Below, one piece after another: positions 52,348 through 60,712 of a stretch of DNA of 64,000 nt. The DNA comes from CAVXNB01 sp963763085. GTDB taxonomy: Bacteria; Actinomycetota; Acidimicrobiia; Acidimicrobiales; Bog-793. Position 1 is the first letter of the stretch; each line of letters starts with the position of its first letter. The notes under the pieces are model-generated. The model ran no database searches. It was given only the letters and a program-made list of their open reading frames with translations, and was not told where the DNA came from. Location of the stretch: assembly GCA_963763085.1 (NCBI GenBank), contig CAVXNB010000004.1, positions 1,240,001-1,304,000 of the forward strand, read 5' to 3'. Position numbers and translations under genes: made by a program.

Positions 52348-52933
52348 GATCGTCGAGTGAAGCCATCGCGCTCGCCAGCAGCGGCTCGGCGAGGCGACGG
52401 GCTTCGGCGATGCGGATCCGGTCGGCCATGTACTGGAACTTGGCCCGCGCCTGGCTGATCGGGCATTCGCCGTTCACTACCCAGGCCCGCACCGCGTCCT
52501 GCAAGGTCTCGAGGAACGAGAGCGAGTCGCCGGCCTGCACGAGGTCGGCTCCTGCGAGGCCGCCGAACTCGTGCAAAGTGACCAGGCGGCGCACCTCGGC
52601 GACTGAGAGATCTCCCGCGGCCTCCCCCTGCTCGTGAATCCAGACGCCGACGACAAGTGCGGAGCGCGACGCGTGCGCGTAGCAGTAATCGGGGTCGTCC
52701 CATCGCCCATTCTTCTTGTCGAAGGTGGGGCCGCCCGGGAACATGCGCTCGATGTCGTGGGTCGCCGCCGCGAGGCGCATCTCGACCGACGCGTCGCCGT
52801 CGAGCCGCACGACCCAGTCTCTCGCCCGTTCCAGGTGCCATGCCTGGTTGTAGGGCTTGATCCAAGCGATGGCGCGGCGCTCGATCTCAGTGTCGAGAGC
52901 CGCGCGAGGGGCTTGTTCCATCGTCGTTGTCAC
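52340..52933 (-). CDS. HD-domain protein at the end of the pyridine operon
   Basis: A 197-residue protein with an HD-type metal-site pattern: HLERARDWVVRL (about residues 34-45), AAATHDIERMFPG (about 58-70, the HD pair), DYCYAHASRSALVVGVWI, and LVTLHEFGGL. It resembles small HD phosphohydrolase-like proteins (DUF4202-type or YfbR-like not established). GTG start with GGGAGG five bases upstream; 50 bases after the NicD-like gene, so it is likely the last operon gene. No step in the pathway is missing that needs it. A phosphatase acting on a phosphorylated pyridine made by the dikinase pair is an attractive but untested idea. Confidence 0.7.
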   Translation of the reverse strand: MTTTMEQAPRAALDTEIERRAIAWIKPYNQAWHLERARDWVVRLDGDASVEMRLAAATHDIERMFPGGPTFDKKNGRWDDPDYCYAHASRSALVVGVWIHEQGEAAGDLSVAEVRRLVTLHEFGGLAGADLVQAGDSLSFLETLQDAVRAWVVNGECPISQARAKFQYMADRIRIAEARRLAEPLLASAMASLDDLR

Positions 52934-52983
52934 GTGAGCCTCCCTGTGGCCTTGCGGCCGGTTCGGGTCAGTATGAGAGATCC

Positions 52984-53787
52984 TTACAATTCGCTCGCGA
53001 AGGTCTCGATCTCCCGGAGCGTCTGCTCGAGGTTGTCCCAGGGGACCATATGCCCGCTGTCTGGGACCGAGACGACTCTTGCCCGCGGGTTCAGCCGCTC
53101 GAGCTCGGCCGCGTCGGCATGGGTGACGACCGGGCTCTCGGCGCCGAAGAGCAGCAGAGCCGGCGGCTCGACTTCCTGCCACACCGGCTCGAACGCCTCG
53201 AGGTGGAACCATGCATAGCTCTCGACCACGGCGACCTCGTCACAGGACCCGAGCCAGCGGCCGCGCTCCGCGACCTGTTCGTCGGTCCAGGTGGGGTAGT
53301 GCTCCCGGGCCTGTTTCTCGCCTTCGCCGGCGCGCGCGCCGTGAATGCCGTTGACGAAGCGGTCGAGGCCCATCGGATAGGGCCGGCGCCCCGGGCCCGA
53401 CAATGGTGGGTCGATCGCGACCACGCCGGCCGAGCATCCCGGAAACCGCGCCCGGGCGTGGGCGACGACGCGGGCGCCGAGGGAGTGACCGATGAGCAGC
53501 GGGCTTTCGAGCCCGGCGTGGTCGATGAGGGCGAGCACGTCTTCGGCGTAGTCCCCGGCCCGATGGGCGCCGGAACCAACGCGTTCGGACAAGCCTCGTC
53601 CGCGCATGTCGAGGACGTAGACGTCGCCGGCGACCGCGGTGAGGCGCTTTGCAGCGAAAGCGATGCCGCCCGCCGGGGTCGTGATCCCCGGGACGACGAC
53701 GAGCGGGCGTCCTCCTCCCCCCTCGTGACGGACCGCGTGGAGGCGCGCCCCGCCCGAGAGGAAGAACACCGACCCGCCGGCGGTCAT
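52984..53787 (-). CDS. nicD: Alpha/beta hydrolase, N-formylmaleamate deformylase (NicD-like)
   Basis: A 267-residue alpha/beta hydrolase expected to remove formate from N-formylmaleamate, giving maleamate. Nucleophile Ser102 lies in LLIGHSLGARVV, the acid is Asp126 in VVAIDPPLSGPG, and His246 lies in VPDSGHMVPWDN. This unusual early acid position, just after strand 6, and the spacing match the Ser101/Asp125/His245 triad of Pseudomonas NicD as I recall it. The oxyanion segment is VVPGITTPAGG. ATG overlaps the stop of the permease gene (ATGA). Position next to a NicX-like dioxygenase supports the assignment strongly. Confidence 0.85.
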   Translation of the reverse strand: MTAGGSVFFLSGGARLHAVRHEGGGGRPLVVVPGITTPAGGIAFAAKRLTAVAGDVYVLDMRGRGLSERVGSGAHRAGDYAEDVLALIDHAGLESPLLIGHSLGARVVAHARARFPGCSAGVVAIDPPLSGPGRRPYPMGLDRFVNGIHGARAGEGEKQAREHYPTWTDEQVAERGRWLGSCDEVAVVESYAWFHLEAFEPVWQEVEPPALLLFGAESPVVTHADAAELERLNPRARVVSVPDSGHMVPWDNLEQTLREIETFASEL

Positions 53788-55286
53788 TGGGCGGTTCCGA
53801 CCGGCTGGCCCGAGGCCGTGCTGATTGACAGCTCAGTGGCATTGCCCGCGTTCGGGGCGAACAGCGTCGCCACGTAGTAGATGAGACCGCCCCCGATGCC
53901 GGCCATCAGCCACGAGAGATCGACTCCCTTTACGGAGTTCTCGAGCGGTCCTGTGAACAGGCTGGTCGTCGAGAACATGAGTCCGAGGGCGACGCCGCAC
54001 GCCCAGGCGATAACGGCGCGTGGGTTGACGCCGTTGGAGTACCAGTACCGTCCCCGCACTCCGGGCATGGCGAACGCGTGCAGGTCCATGGGGGAGTACT
54101 TGCCCTTGTTCATGAGGAAATGGATCCCGATGATGATCATCCATGGGGTGGCGGTGACGGTCAGGATCGTCACGAACGCCTCGAGGTTCGAGAGGAAGTT
54201 GGTGACAATGACGAGCAGGTAGGTGAGGCCGAAGACGACCGCGCTGAGCCCGAGGGCGATCTGCCACCGCTTGACCTTGTAGAAGAAGGGCCACGACCCG
54301 ATGTCGAGCGCCGCGTTGTAGACCGACATTCCGGCGCTCGCGATGTTCGAGCCGAGCCCGAGGACGATCAGCGCGGGGAGCAGGAACCAGCTTGGCATCG
54401 TGGCGGTGACCCCCGGGACGAAGTTGCCGGCCTGAGTCACGAACGCGGTTGCGGCGAAGGCGGCCGCGAGCATGGCGGTCCAACTGCCCAAGAAGATACC
54501 GAAGAACCCGGCGGAACAGACGCGGCTCGTCGGAGTGTCGGCCGGGATGTAGCGGCCGTAGTCACCCACGAACGGGCCCCAGGAGAGCGGTATGACCGCG
54601 ACGGTCGTCGTGGTGAGGAAGAAGGTCGGCCAGAAGCTCCCGAGCAGGTAATTGGCGCCGTGGGTGACGTGGAACTTCGGCGCGAACACGGCGAACAGCG
54701 CGATGCCCACGACGATGGCGGCGTACGTGATCACCTTGACGCTTCGCTCGAGGGTGCGATGTCCGAGCACCGCCGAGATGCATGTCACGATCAAGACGGC
54801 GATCATCGCGATCGACAGCGCCGTGTTGCTCGTCGAGGTGTGCCACCACCGGTTGAAGGTGTATATGAGCGCTTCGCCGGAGGTGAAGACGAGGATGATG
54901 GTGAAGCCGATGGCGATGAACCAGGTGATGGCCGATCCGAGCAAACGGCCGCGGACCCCGAACGACGCCCCGCTCGACACCTGGTTGTTCGTGCCGGTCT
55001 TCGGGCTGACGGGCGTGACCGCCAGGAAAATGAACGACCCGACGATCGATCCGATAGTGATGGAGGCGAACGCCGCCCACCAGCCCAGGCCGAACGCGAT
55101 CGCGAGCGCGCCGAACAGCATGTTCCCGTATCCGAATTGCGGTCCGAAGAACACGGTGAAGAGCTCCCTGGGCTTGGATTTCCGCTCGACCTCGGGGATC
55201 ATGTCGATCCCGCGGGTCTCTATCCTGCCGAAGTCGTCTTCGCCTTCCCCCGGTGCGATGGCCGCCCCGGCCTCTAGGTTCTCCAC
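53784..55286 (-). CDS. NCS1-family permease (purine/cytosine/pyridine-type transporter)
   Basis: A 500-residue membrane protein with about twelve membrane segments. NCS1 features: an N-terminal cytosolic region with RGIDMIPEVERKSKPRELFTVFFGPQFGYGNML (about residues 25-57), SPKTGTNNQVSSGASFGVRG (about 93-112) and SWGPFVGDYGRYIP (about 235-248). NCS1 proteins import purines, pyrimidines, hydantoins, allantoin or nicotinamide-like compounds. Placed between the dioxygenase and deformylase genes it most likely imports the hydroxypyridine substrate. GTG start with AAGGAGG upstream. Substrate is inferred from context only. Confidence 0.88.
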   Translation of the reverse strand: MENLEAGAAIAPGEGEDDFGRIETRGIDMIPEVERKSKPRELFTVFFGPQFGYGNMLFGALAIAFGLGWWAAFASITIGSIVGSFIFLAVTPVSPKTGTNNQVSSGASFGVRGRLLGSAITWFIAIGFTIILVFTSGEALIYTFNRWWHTSTSNTALSIAMIAVLIVTCISAVLGHRTLERSVKVITYAAIVVGIALFAVFAPKFHVTHGANYLLGSFWPTFFLTTTTVAVIPLSWGPFVGDYGRYIPADTPTSRVCSAGFFGIFLGSWTAMLAAAFAATAFVTQAGNFVPGVTATMPSWFLLPALIVLGLGSNIASAGMSVYNAALDIGSWPFFYKVKRWQIALGLSAVVFGLTYLLVIVTNFLSNLEAFVTILTVTATPWMIIIGIHFLMNKGKYSPMDLHAFAMPGVRGRYWYSNGVNPRAVIAWACGVALGLMFSTTSLFTGPLENSVKGVDLSWLMAGIGGGLIYYVATLFAPNAGNATELSISTASGQPVGTAQ

Positions 55287-55340
55287 TTCCCCCTCCTTGT
55301 CGTCGATCCTGCTTGGTCTCGAGCTTTGTCGTGTTTTCCG

Positions 55341-56372
55341 CTACTTCCGTGGCTGCATCTCCGGCACGACGATGTCGCCACGGTCGATGATCTGACGGTC
55401 GTCGAGGTAGAGCGAGTAGCCGTGCACCGGGATGTCGAGGTGGCACGGCGACGAGTTCGTCCCCCCGAGCTCTTGATTCGGTCCTGTCGCGAAGAGGACG
55501 TTGCCGTAGAAGGAGCGCCCTTCCTGGCCGATCCCACGAGTGTCCATCATCGGCCCGGACCAGAGCGCCTTTTCGTTCAGGCCCCAGCCGATGTGGGAGA
55601 TCGCGTAGCCGTCAGGGTCGTGGAACTGGTCCATGTAGTCGCGCATCAGGTCGGCATCGAGCTCGCCGGAGAGATCGGTGATCCGCCCCTTCTCGACCCG
55701 AAGCGTGATCGGCGTGCGCGTGTAGGACTTGAACGGATAGATGATCGTCCCCGGCGCCAGCACCATCGTGCCGTCGACGCCGTCGTCGTGGGCCCCGGTG
55801 AACAGGAAGCCCGAAGGCCAATGGTCCCACCGCCCCGGCTCGTCGGTGTAGCCGTACTCGGTCATGACCGGGTAGCGCCCGAGGCGGTAGGTGAGGTTGG
55901 TGCCGTTCTCGTGCTCGATGCGAAGGCTTCCCGCCGCGGCGAGCAGCTCGCCCGCGAACTCCACCCTCTCGCGCAGCTCCGGGCTCGGCAGCAGCCGCGT
56001 CAACACGTCCACGGGCTCGACGGCGAGCAGGATGCGCGTGCCGGAGGCCTGAATCTCGAGCTGCTCCTTGGAGAACAGCATGAACACGAGGTCGATCACG
56101 AGGTCGGCTCCCTTGAGGGCAGCCATCGCCGGCTCGTGCCCCGTGAGGGGGGTCTGGCCGACCTCCCAGGTGGCCGAGCCCTTCCCACGCTGCGCCGGGA
56201 CGCGCACGTGATACGGGAGGGCGCCGAGCTCCTTGGCCGCCTGCAGGAAGGCATTGGCGTGGCCGAGCAGCTCGTCGGAGCTGTCCGAGCTCAGGATGGC
56301 CACCGCCTCCCCTTCGTGTACGCCGCACAGGCGCAGCTCCTCACGGCAGACGTTGACGAAGTCGTAGTCCAT
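55341..56372 (-). CDS. nicX: 2,5-dihydroxypyridine 5,6-dioxygenase (NicX-like)
   Basis: A 343-residue non-haem iron extradiol-type dioxygenase that opens 2,5-dihydroxypyridine to N-formylmaleamate. The fold is that of M29 leucyl aminopeptidases. Strongly family-specific stretches are TRILLAVEPVDVLTRLLPSPE, VMTEYGYTDEPGRWDHWPSGFLF, YAISHIGWGL and SSPCHLDIPVHGYSLYLDD. Iron ligands by position are His260, His311 and Asp313, matching His265/His318/Asp320 of Pseudomonas NicX (recalled). ATG at 56372 chosen since AAGGAG lies five bases upstream; a GTG six bases earlier is too close to it. The amidase gene ends two bases upstream. Confidence 0.93.
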   Translation of the reverse strand: MDYDFVNVCREELRLCGVHEGEAVAILSSDSSDELLGHANAFLQAAKELGALPYHVRVPAQRGKGSATWEVGQTPLTGHEPAMAALKGADLVIDLVFMLFSKEQLEIQASGTRILLAVEPVDVLTRLLPSPELRERVEFAGELLAAAGSLRIEHENGTNLTYRLGRYPVMTEYGYTDEPGRWDHWPSGFLFTGAHDDGVDGTMVLAPGTIIYPFKSYTRTPITLRVEKGRITDLSGELDADLMRDYMDQFHDPDGYAISHIGWGLNEKALWSGPMMDTRGIGQEGRSFYGNVLFATGPNQELGGTNSSPCHLDIPVHGYSLYLDDRQIIDRGDIVVPEMQPRK

Positions 56373-56374
56373 GG

Positions 56375-57697
56375 TCACTCCTTTTCAATCAGGTCGGTCT
56401 CGAGAGAGACAAGGTCGTCCAGGAAGCCAGCGTCGTCTCCGTGCGGGGCTACCGCCTGCACGCCGACGGGGAGGCCGTCGCCGCGACGGTAGGCCGGGAC
56501 GTTCGCCGCCGGCAGGCCGAGCAGCGTCCACGGGCGGCACATGACGGGGTCGCCCGTGAAGTCGTGGCCCTCCGGGGCGACGCCGAGCGCGCTCGGAGCA
56601 AGGAGCAGGTCGAAGGTGGCGGCGAGCGGCGAGAGGATCGCCCTCGCCTCTTCGGTTGCCTCGAGCGCGGCGAGATAGGCCTGGGCGAGGCAGTGATCAC
56701 CTCGCTCGACGATGGCGCGGGCGCTCTCCGAGATGAGCTCGACCCTCGGGCCGAGGGCAGCCCGGAGATTCTTGGCCACCTCGACGGCCATGATCGTCTC
56801 GTGGTACTCGGGGAGCCGGCGCCAGGCGGCCGGCATCGCCATCCCGGAGACCTCCCACCCCTTGGCGGACAACCGGCCGGCGACGTCGGCGAGGGCGTCG
56901 TCGACGTCGCCTTCGGTGGTCGCCCACTCGTCGCCCGAGAGGACCGCTACCCGCCGCGCTTTGTTTCCGGGCCGGCCCCGGCGCCAGGCTCGGGACGTCG
57001 CCGCCGCCGGCTCCGTGCGGAGGGCGTCGTAGAGGAGGGCGAGGTCGGCGGCCGCGCGGGCGAACAGGCCGATCGTGTCGAAGTGCTCGGCGAGGAGCCA
57101 CGCCCCCTCGGTCGAGGTCCAGCCCCGTGCCGGCTTGTAGCCGTAGACGCCGCAGTAGGCGGCGGGGCGGATGACCGAGCCGGCCGTCTGAGTGCCGAGG
57201 GCGACGGGCACCATCCCTGCGGCGACGGCCGCGGCCGAGCCGCTCGAGGAACCGCCCGGCGTACGGAGAGGATCCACCGGATTGCAGGTGCGGGTGGGCT
57301 GGTACATGGCGAACTCTGTCGACTCGGTCTTTCCGAGCACATAGGCGCCGGCGGCCGCCAGAGCCGCCACGACGGCAGCGTCCGCGGCCGGGCGATGTTC
57401 GCTGAACAGAGGCGACCCATAGCCGGTCGGGAGGTCGGCCGTGTCGATCACGTCCTTCACGCCGACAGGTAGTCCGTAGAGGCGGCCGCCGGGCCGTTCG
57501 TCGAGCTCCTTCGCCCGTTGGCGAACCGCCTCATCGTCGACGACCCTGAATGCGCCGATCTCGCCGTCGCGCTCGCGGATGCGATCGAGCAGGTCTCCGG
57601 CAACCTCGCTCACCGACCGGGCGCCGGTCGTGACGGCCTTCACCACGCCGACGCCGGTCAGCCCGGTCGCGGGAGTCCGCCCGCGGTCGCTGCTCAC
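56375..57697 (-). CDS. Amidase-signature enzyme, probable maleamate amidase
   Basis: A 440-residue amidase-signature hydrolase. The catalytic triad is Lys81 in GLPVGVKDVIDT, cis-Ser150 or 151 in RTPGGSSSGSAAAVAAG, and nucleophile Ser174 in GTQTAGSVIRPAAYCG. In the pathway maleamate must be hydrolysed to maleate and ammonia. Pseudomonas uses NicF, an isochorismatase-fold enzyme, which is absent here, so this unrelated amidase probably fills the step. GTG start overlaps the stop of the PPDK-like gene (GTGA). Substrate is inferred from position; a general amide hydrolase remains possible. Confidence 0.88.
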   Translation of the reverse strand: MSSDRGRTPATGLTGVGVVKAVTTGARSVSEVAGDLLDRIRERDGEIGAFRVVDDEAVRQRAKELDERPGGRLYGLPVGVKDVIDTADLPTGYGSPLFSEHRPAADAAVVAALAAAGAYVLGKTESTEFAMYQPTRTCNPVDPLRTPGGSSSGSAAAVAAGMVPVALGTQTAGSVIRPAAYCGVYGYKPARGWTSTEGAWLLAEHFDTIGLFARAAADLALLYDALRTEPAAATSRAWRRGRPGNKARRVAVLSGDEWATTEGDVDDALADVAGRLSAKGWEVSGMAMPAAWRRLPEYHETIMAVEVAKNLRAALGPRVELISESARAIVERGDHCLAQAYLAALEATEEARAILSPLAATFDLLLAPSALGVAPEGHDFTGDPVMCRPWTLLGLPAANVPAYRRGDGLPVGVQAVAPHGDDAGFLDDLVSLETDLIEKE

Positions 57698-58710
57698 GAT
57701 CCTGCTGTCCCGTTCGCGTTGCCGCTCAGGCGCCCGAGGATGAAGTCGATGGCACTCGCGTTCGGCACCGAGACCCGGTGCCGGTGACCGGGGTCGACCG
57801 TGATCGGTCGGACCTGGAGCGCATAGAGCGCCTCCCTGCCGTCACCGCCTTCGGTCGTGCCGATGGCCCATTCGACGTCAAGGCCCCGGCCGAGCGCCGA
57901 CTCGAGACCGATGCCCATGTCCGAGATCGAAGCAACCTCCTCATCGGAGGCAGACCAGGCCTGCTGGCGATCCGGATCGACCGCTCGGCGCTCCACGGCG
58001 CGGCGGTCCTCGCTGAGGCGGTGCTCGACCGGTTTCGCGCCGCGGCTGCGCTGCTGGATCTGGCGGGTGATCTTGTTGACCTCGAACAGGTCCGGTGTGA
58101 CTTCGCCACCGACGACCGCCTCACCGAGCCCGAAGCTCGCCTCCACGACGACGAGCGACCGGTCTCCCGTGCGCGGGTGCTGGGTGAACATCACGCCGGC
58201 GACACGCGCGTCCACCAGCTCCTGGACGACAACGGCGATCCCGGCGTCGGTCGCATCGAGGCCGCGCTCGGCACGGTAGGACCCGACGTGCGGGTCGAAG
58301 GCCGACCGCCAGCACCGCTCGACCTCCCCGACGACCTCGGCGGTCCCACGCGCTCCGAGGAACGTCCGGAACTGGCCGGCGCAACTCGCTTCGGTGGAGT
58401 CCTCGACCGTCGCACTCGAGCGCACGGCGACAGACACCGTCCCGCCCCGGAGCGCGCACAATGCCGAATACGCCTGTTCGATCGAGCGGCGGAGCTCGTC
58501 GGGCATCCCGTCCTCGCGCAGGTACCGCTGGTAGGCGGACGAGGTGACGACGAAGGAAGCCGGGACAGCCGGTCCCGCCCGGTGCAACGATGCGAGGCCG
58601 ACGGCCTTGCCGCCCACTTCTGCAAGGTCTTCCGGGCGACAATTCTCGGTCGCGACGACGAAGGTGTTGGACGCGACCTCCGGCTCGGAGTCGGCTCGCA
58701 TCCGGGTCAC
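57694..58710 (-). CDS. ATP-binding half of a split PEP-synthase/PPDK-like dikinase
   Basis: A 338-residue protein covering only the nucleotide-binding domain of pyruvate phosphate dikinase/PEP synthase (PPDK_N). Motifs: VGGKAVGLASLHRAG (about residues 27-41), VSVAVRSSATVEDSTEASCAGQFRTFLG (about 87-114), VVVQELVDARVAGVMFTQHP (about 155-174) and EASFGLGEAVVGGEVTPD, ending at ALYALQVRPITVD. The phosphohistidine domain is on the separate upstream gene. It is coupled to that gene by GTGA and to the amidase by GTGA. It would transfer a phosphate from ATP to the partner's histidine. Homologues are phenylphosphate synthase beta subunit and the PPDK protein of the 3hpd cluster. Confidence 0.88.
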   Translation of the reverse strand: MTRMRADSEPEVASNTFVVATENCRPEDLAEVGGKAVGLASLHRAGPAVPASFVVTSSAYQRYLREDGMPDELRRSIEQAYSALCALRGGTVSVAVRSSATVEDSTEASCAGQFRTFLGARGTAEVVGEVERCWRSAFDPHVGSYRAERGLDATDAGIAVVVQELVDARVAGVMFTQHPRTGDRSLVVVEASFGLGEAVVGGEVTPDLFEVNKITRQIQQRSRGAKPVEHRLSEDRRAVERRAVDPDRQQAWSASDEEVASISDMGIGLESALGRGLDVEWAIGTTEGGDGREALYALQVRPITVDPGHRHRVSVPNASAIDFILGRLSGNANGTAGS

Positions 58711-60584
58711 CCCCTTCCCGTCGCGTTGCCGCCGGCGACCGAGACCTCGTCGCCGGCGCGGGCCAGGATGGTCACGACGCCCGTGTTGCCGTTCACTCGC
58801 AGCCGGTCTCCGGTCTGCACGACCTTGGTCCCGATGCCTGTTGCCACGACCGCGGGCAGCTCGTACTCGCGCGAGACGATTGCCGCATGCGACATGATGC
58901 CGCCGCCGTCGGAGACCGCGGCGGCGATGCGGGCGAAGACGATCGACCAACTCGGCGCCGTGAGCGGGCAGATGAGAATCTCGCCGTCGAGCAGGGTCTC
59001 TAGCTCATCAGCGCTGTGCACGACGCGCGCGACGCCTTCTGCCTCGCCGGGCGAGGCTGCGAGACCGATGAACTCGTCCTTCGAGGCGGACCCGCGCTCG
59101 GCCGCGAGCCAGCGGTTGATCGTCTCGGTGTTGATGCCGAAGAGGGTGACGGTGATCGGCTCGGTGACCCGCTCCGGCGGGACGCCGAGCGCAACCGGGG
59201 GGCTCCAGGCCTCGAGAGCGGCGTAGATCTCACGACGACGGGCGACGATCTCGCGCCACGTGAACTCCCCGCGGGTCGGTACGGCGGTCGCCCAGCGCAC
59301 CTCCGCCTCGTAGAGGAGGCTGTAGACCTCGTAGCGGTGGAGGAAGAAGATGTCGTCCGCGGTCTCCAGCATCCCGCCGGCGACCATCGCCTCGCCGAGC
59401 TCGCGCACCTTGTTGAAGAAGATCGAATGGTGCCAGTGCTCGACGTAGAAGTTGTGATTCTCGACGAATGGGAAGACCTGGCGAGAGAGCGCCAGCAGAC
59501 TGTCGAAGCCGGCCGCGTCCTCGTCGTCGAGCAGCGCCCGATAGCCGGCTGCGATCCGCTCGCGCTCCGAGCGGAGGTGTTCGAGCGGCCGAGAGAGGTC
59601 CTCGCCTCGTTGCACCCGCGGCACGTAGTCGCGCAGCGCCGCAAACGGAGGGCGCAGGTCGTCGATCCAGGCCCGGTTGGCGTGGCAGTAGCCGGCGCCG
59701 GTCGAGTAGTAGAACCACGGATCCTTCACCTGCTCCAAGTCGGCAAGCCATTCCTTGCCGGCGACCGACCCCTCGAGCGCTGCGATCACCTCGCTCGGCT
59801 CGCCCGGCGAGACGAGGACGTCGCCGACACCGAGCGCGACTGCCCTGGCGGCGAGACGGCGCAGCTCCGCGTCCGGCCGGTACAAGATGACGTCGATGCC
59901 GGCAACCATCCTCGCGACCAGGTCGTCGGTGATGGCGGGGAAATGGCTGCGGCAGAACTCGAGGAACGTCAGGTAGGCGCCATACGAGAGGTTCAGCATC
60001 TCGAAGTGGTAGTAGGCCATCTCGTGCATGTTCTCGAGGAGGCGGCTGTAGTTCGCGAGCAGGTCGTAGGCCGTGGTCGTGCCCCGGTGCTCGAACACGG
60101 TCCGCTCGGGCTCGCGTTCTCCTAGCGGCTCGAAGTGCATGTTCTTCAGCCGCTCGATACATCCGGTCGCCTTCGTGACCCACTCGCCGTAGATCTCGTC
60201 CCAGTGCTCGAAGTAGTGCCTGGCTCGCTCGAGGAAGATCGGCTCGCGCTCCGCGATCATCGCCGGGTCATCGATCACGTTCGGGCTCAGATAGAGGTAG
60301 CCGTTGACGATCCGCTGCTCGATGCCGAGGGCCGTAGGGAGGTTCCAGATCCTGGTCGTGTACTGGTTGAGCGATACGAGCCAGCTCTCGGGCATCATCA
60401 GGTCGAACGGATAGACAGGCTCGGGGTTGTGCATCTGGTCGAAGAACCAGAGCTTCTGCTCGTCGCGGGCGCGCAGTTCGTCGCCGAAGAGCATGTAGGA
60501 GGGGTACATCGTCTCCCAGTCTTCGGCACCGGGCGGTGTCCCGATGTCGTGCGGATTCTGGAATTGTCCCCCGTCGGCCGTCAC
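58707..60584 (-). CDS. PEP-utilising (phosphohistidine) half of the split dikinase
   Basis: A 625-residue protein. The C-terminal about 110 residues form the swivelling phosphohistidine domain (GLAASPGEAEGVARVV, LICPLTAPSWSIVFARIAAAVSD, then GGGIMSHAAIVSREYELPAVV with His566 as the phosphoryl carrier). The N-terminal about 500 residues are a helical domain unlike the TIM barrel of PEP synthase, presumably binding the small-molecule acceptor, as in phenylphosphate synthase alpha or rifampicin phosphotransferase. It is the first gene of the operon, GTG start, 128 bases downstream of iclR. It probably phosphorylates an aromatic hydroxyl, or acts otherwise in the first step on hydroxypyridine. 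Confidence 0.88.
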   Translation of the reverse strand: MTADGGQFQNPHDIGTPPGAEDWETMYPSYMLFGDELRARDEQKLWFFDQMHNPEPVYPFDLMMPESWLVSLNQYTTRIWNLPTALGIEQRIVNGYLYLSPNVIDDPAMIAEREPIFLERARHYFEHWDEIYGEWVTKATGCIERLKNMHFEPLGEREPERTVFEHRGTTTAYDLLANYSRLLENMHEMAYYHFEMLNLSYGAYLTFLEFCRSHFPAITDDLVARMVAGIDVILYRPDAELRRLAARAVALGVGDVLVSPGEPSEVIAALEGSVAGKEWLADLEQVKDPWFYYSTGAGYCHANRAWIDDLRPPFAALRDYVPRVQRGEDLSRPLEHLRSERERIAAGYRALLDDEDAAGFDSLLALSRQVFPFVENHNFYVEHWHHSIFFNKVRELGEAMVAGGMLETADDIFFLHRYEVYSLLYEAEVRWATAVPTRGEFTWREIVARRREIYAALEAWSPPVALGVPPERVTEPITVTLFGINTETINRWLAAERGSASKDEFIGLAASPGEAEGVARVVHSADELETLLDGEILICPLTAPSWSIVFARIAAAVSDGGGIMSHAAIVSREYELPAVVATGIGTKVVQTGDRLRVNGNTGVVTILARAGDEVSVAGGNATGRG

Positions 60585-60641
60585 TCAGCCCCCGTCCTCG
60601 ACTTCCCCAGCGCATACTGTACGAGGGCACTGGCAATTGAA

Positions 60642-60701
60642 AGGAAATCGTTCCTGAGGACGGAACGTCATTCCTTCCACGGGAACGACCCGGGAACGAC
60701 C
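60642..60701. promoter_or_regulatory. IclR-type operator cluster upstream of the catabolic operon
   Basis: Two GGAA/TTCC palindromes, AGGAA-ATCG-TTCCT (60642-60655) and GGAA-CGTCA-TTCC (60662-60674), are centred about two helix turns apart. They are followed by two direct GGGAACGACC copies (60681-60690 and 60692-60701). They lie in the 128-base spacer between iclR and the first catabolic gene. GGAA/TTCC symmetry is common among IclR-family sites. Control by the adjacent IclR protein is inferred. Confidence 0.6.
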
Positions 60702-60712
60702 GAAAACGGACG

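Noticed and set aside
53784..57697. Interpretation as a plain nicotinate (nic) degradation cluster
   Set aside because: Downstream enzymes fit, but no NicAB-like nicotinate hydroxylase or 6-hydroxynicotinate monooxygenase (NicC) is visible, and the dikinase pair plus separate SRPBCC subunit match the 3-hydroxypyridine type better. Nicotinate is not fully excluded because the window ends inside the hydroxylase genes.
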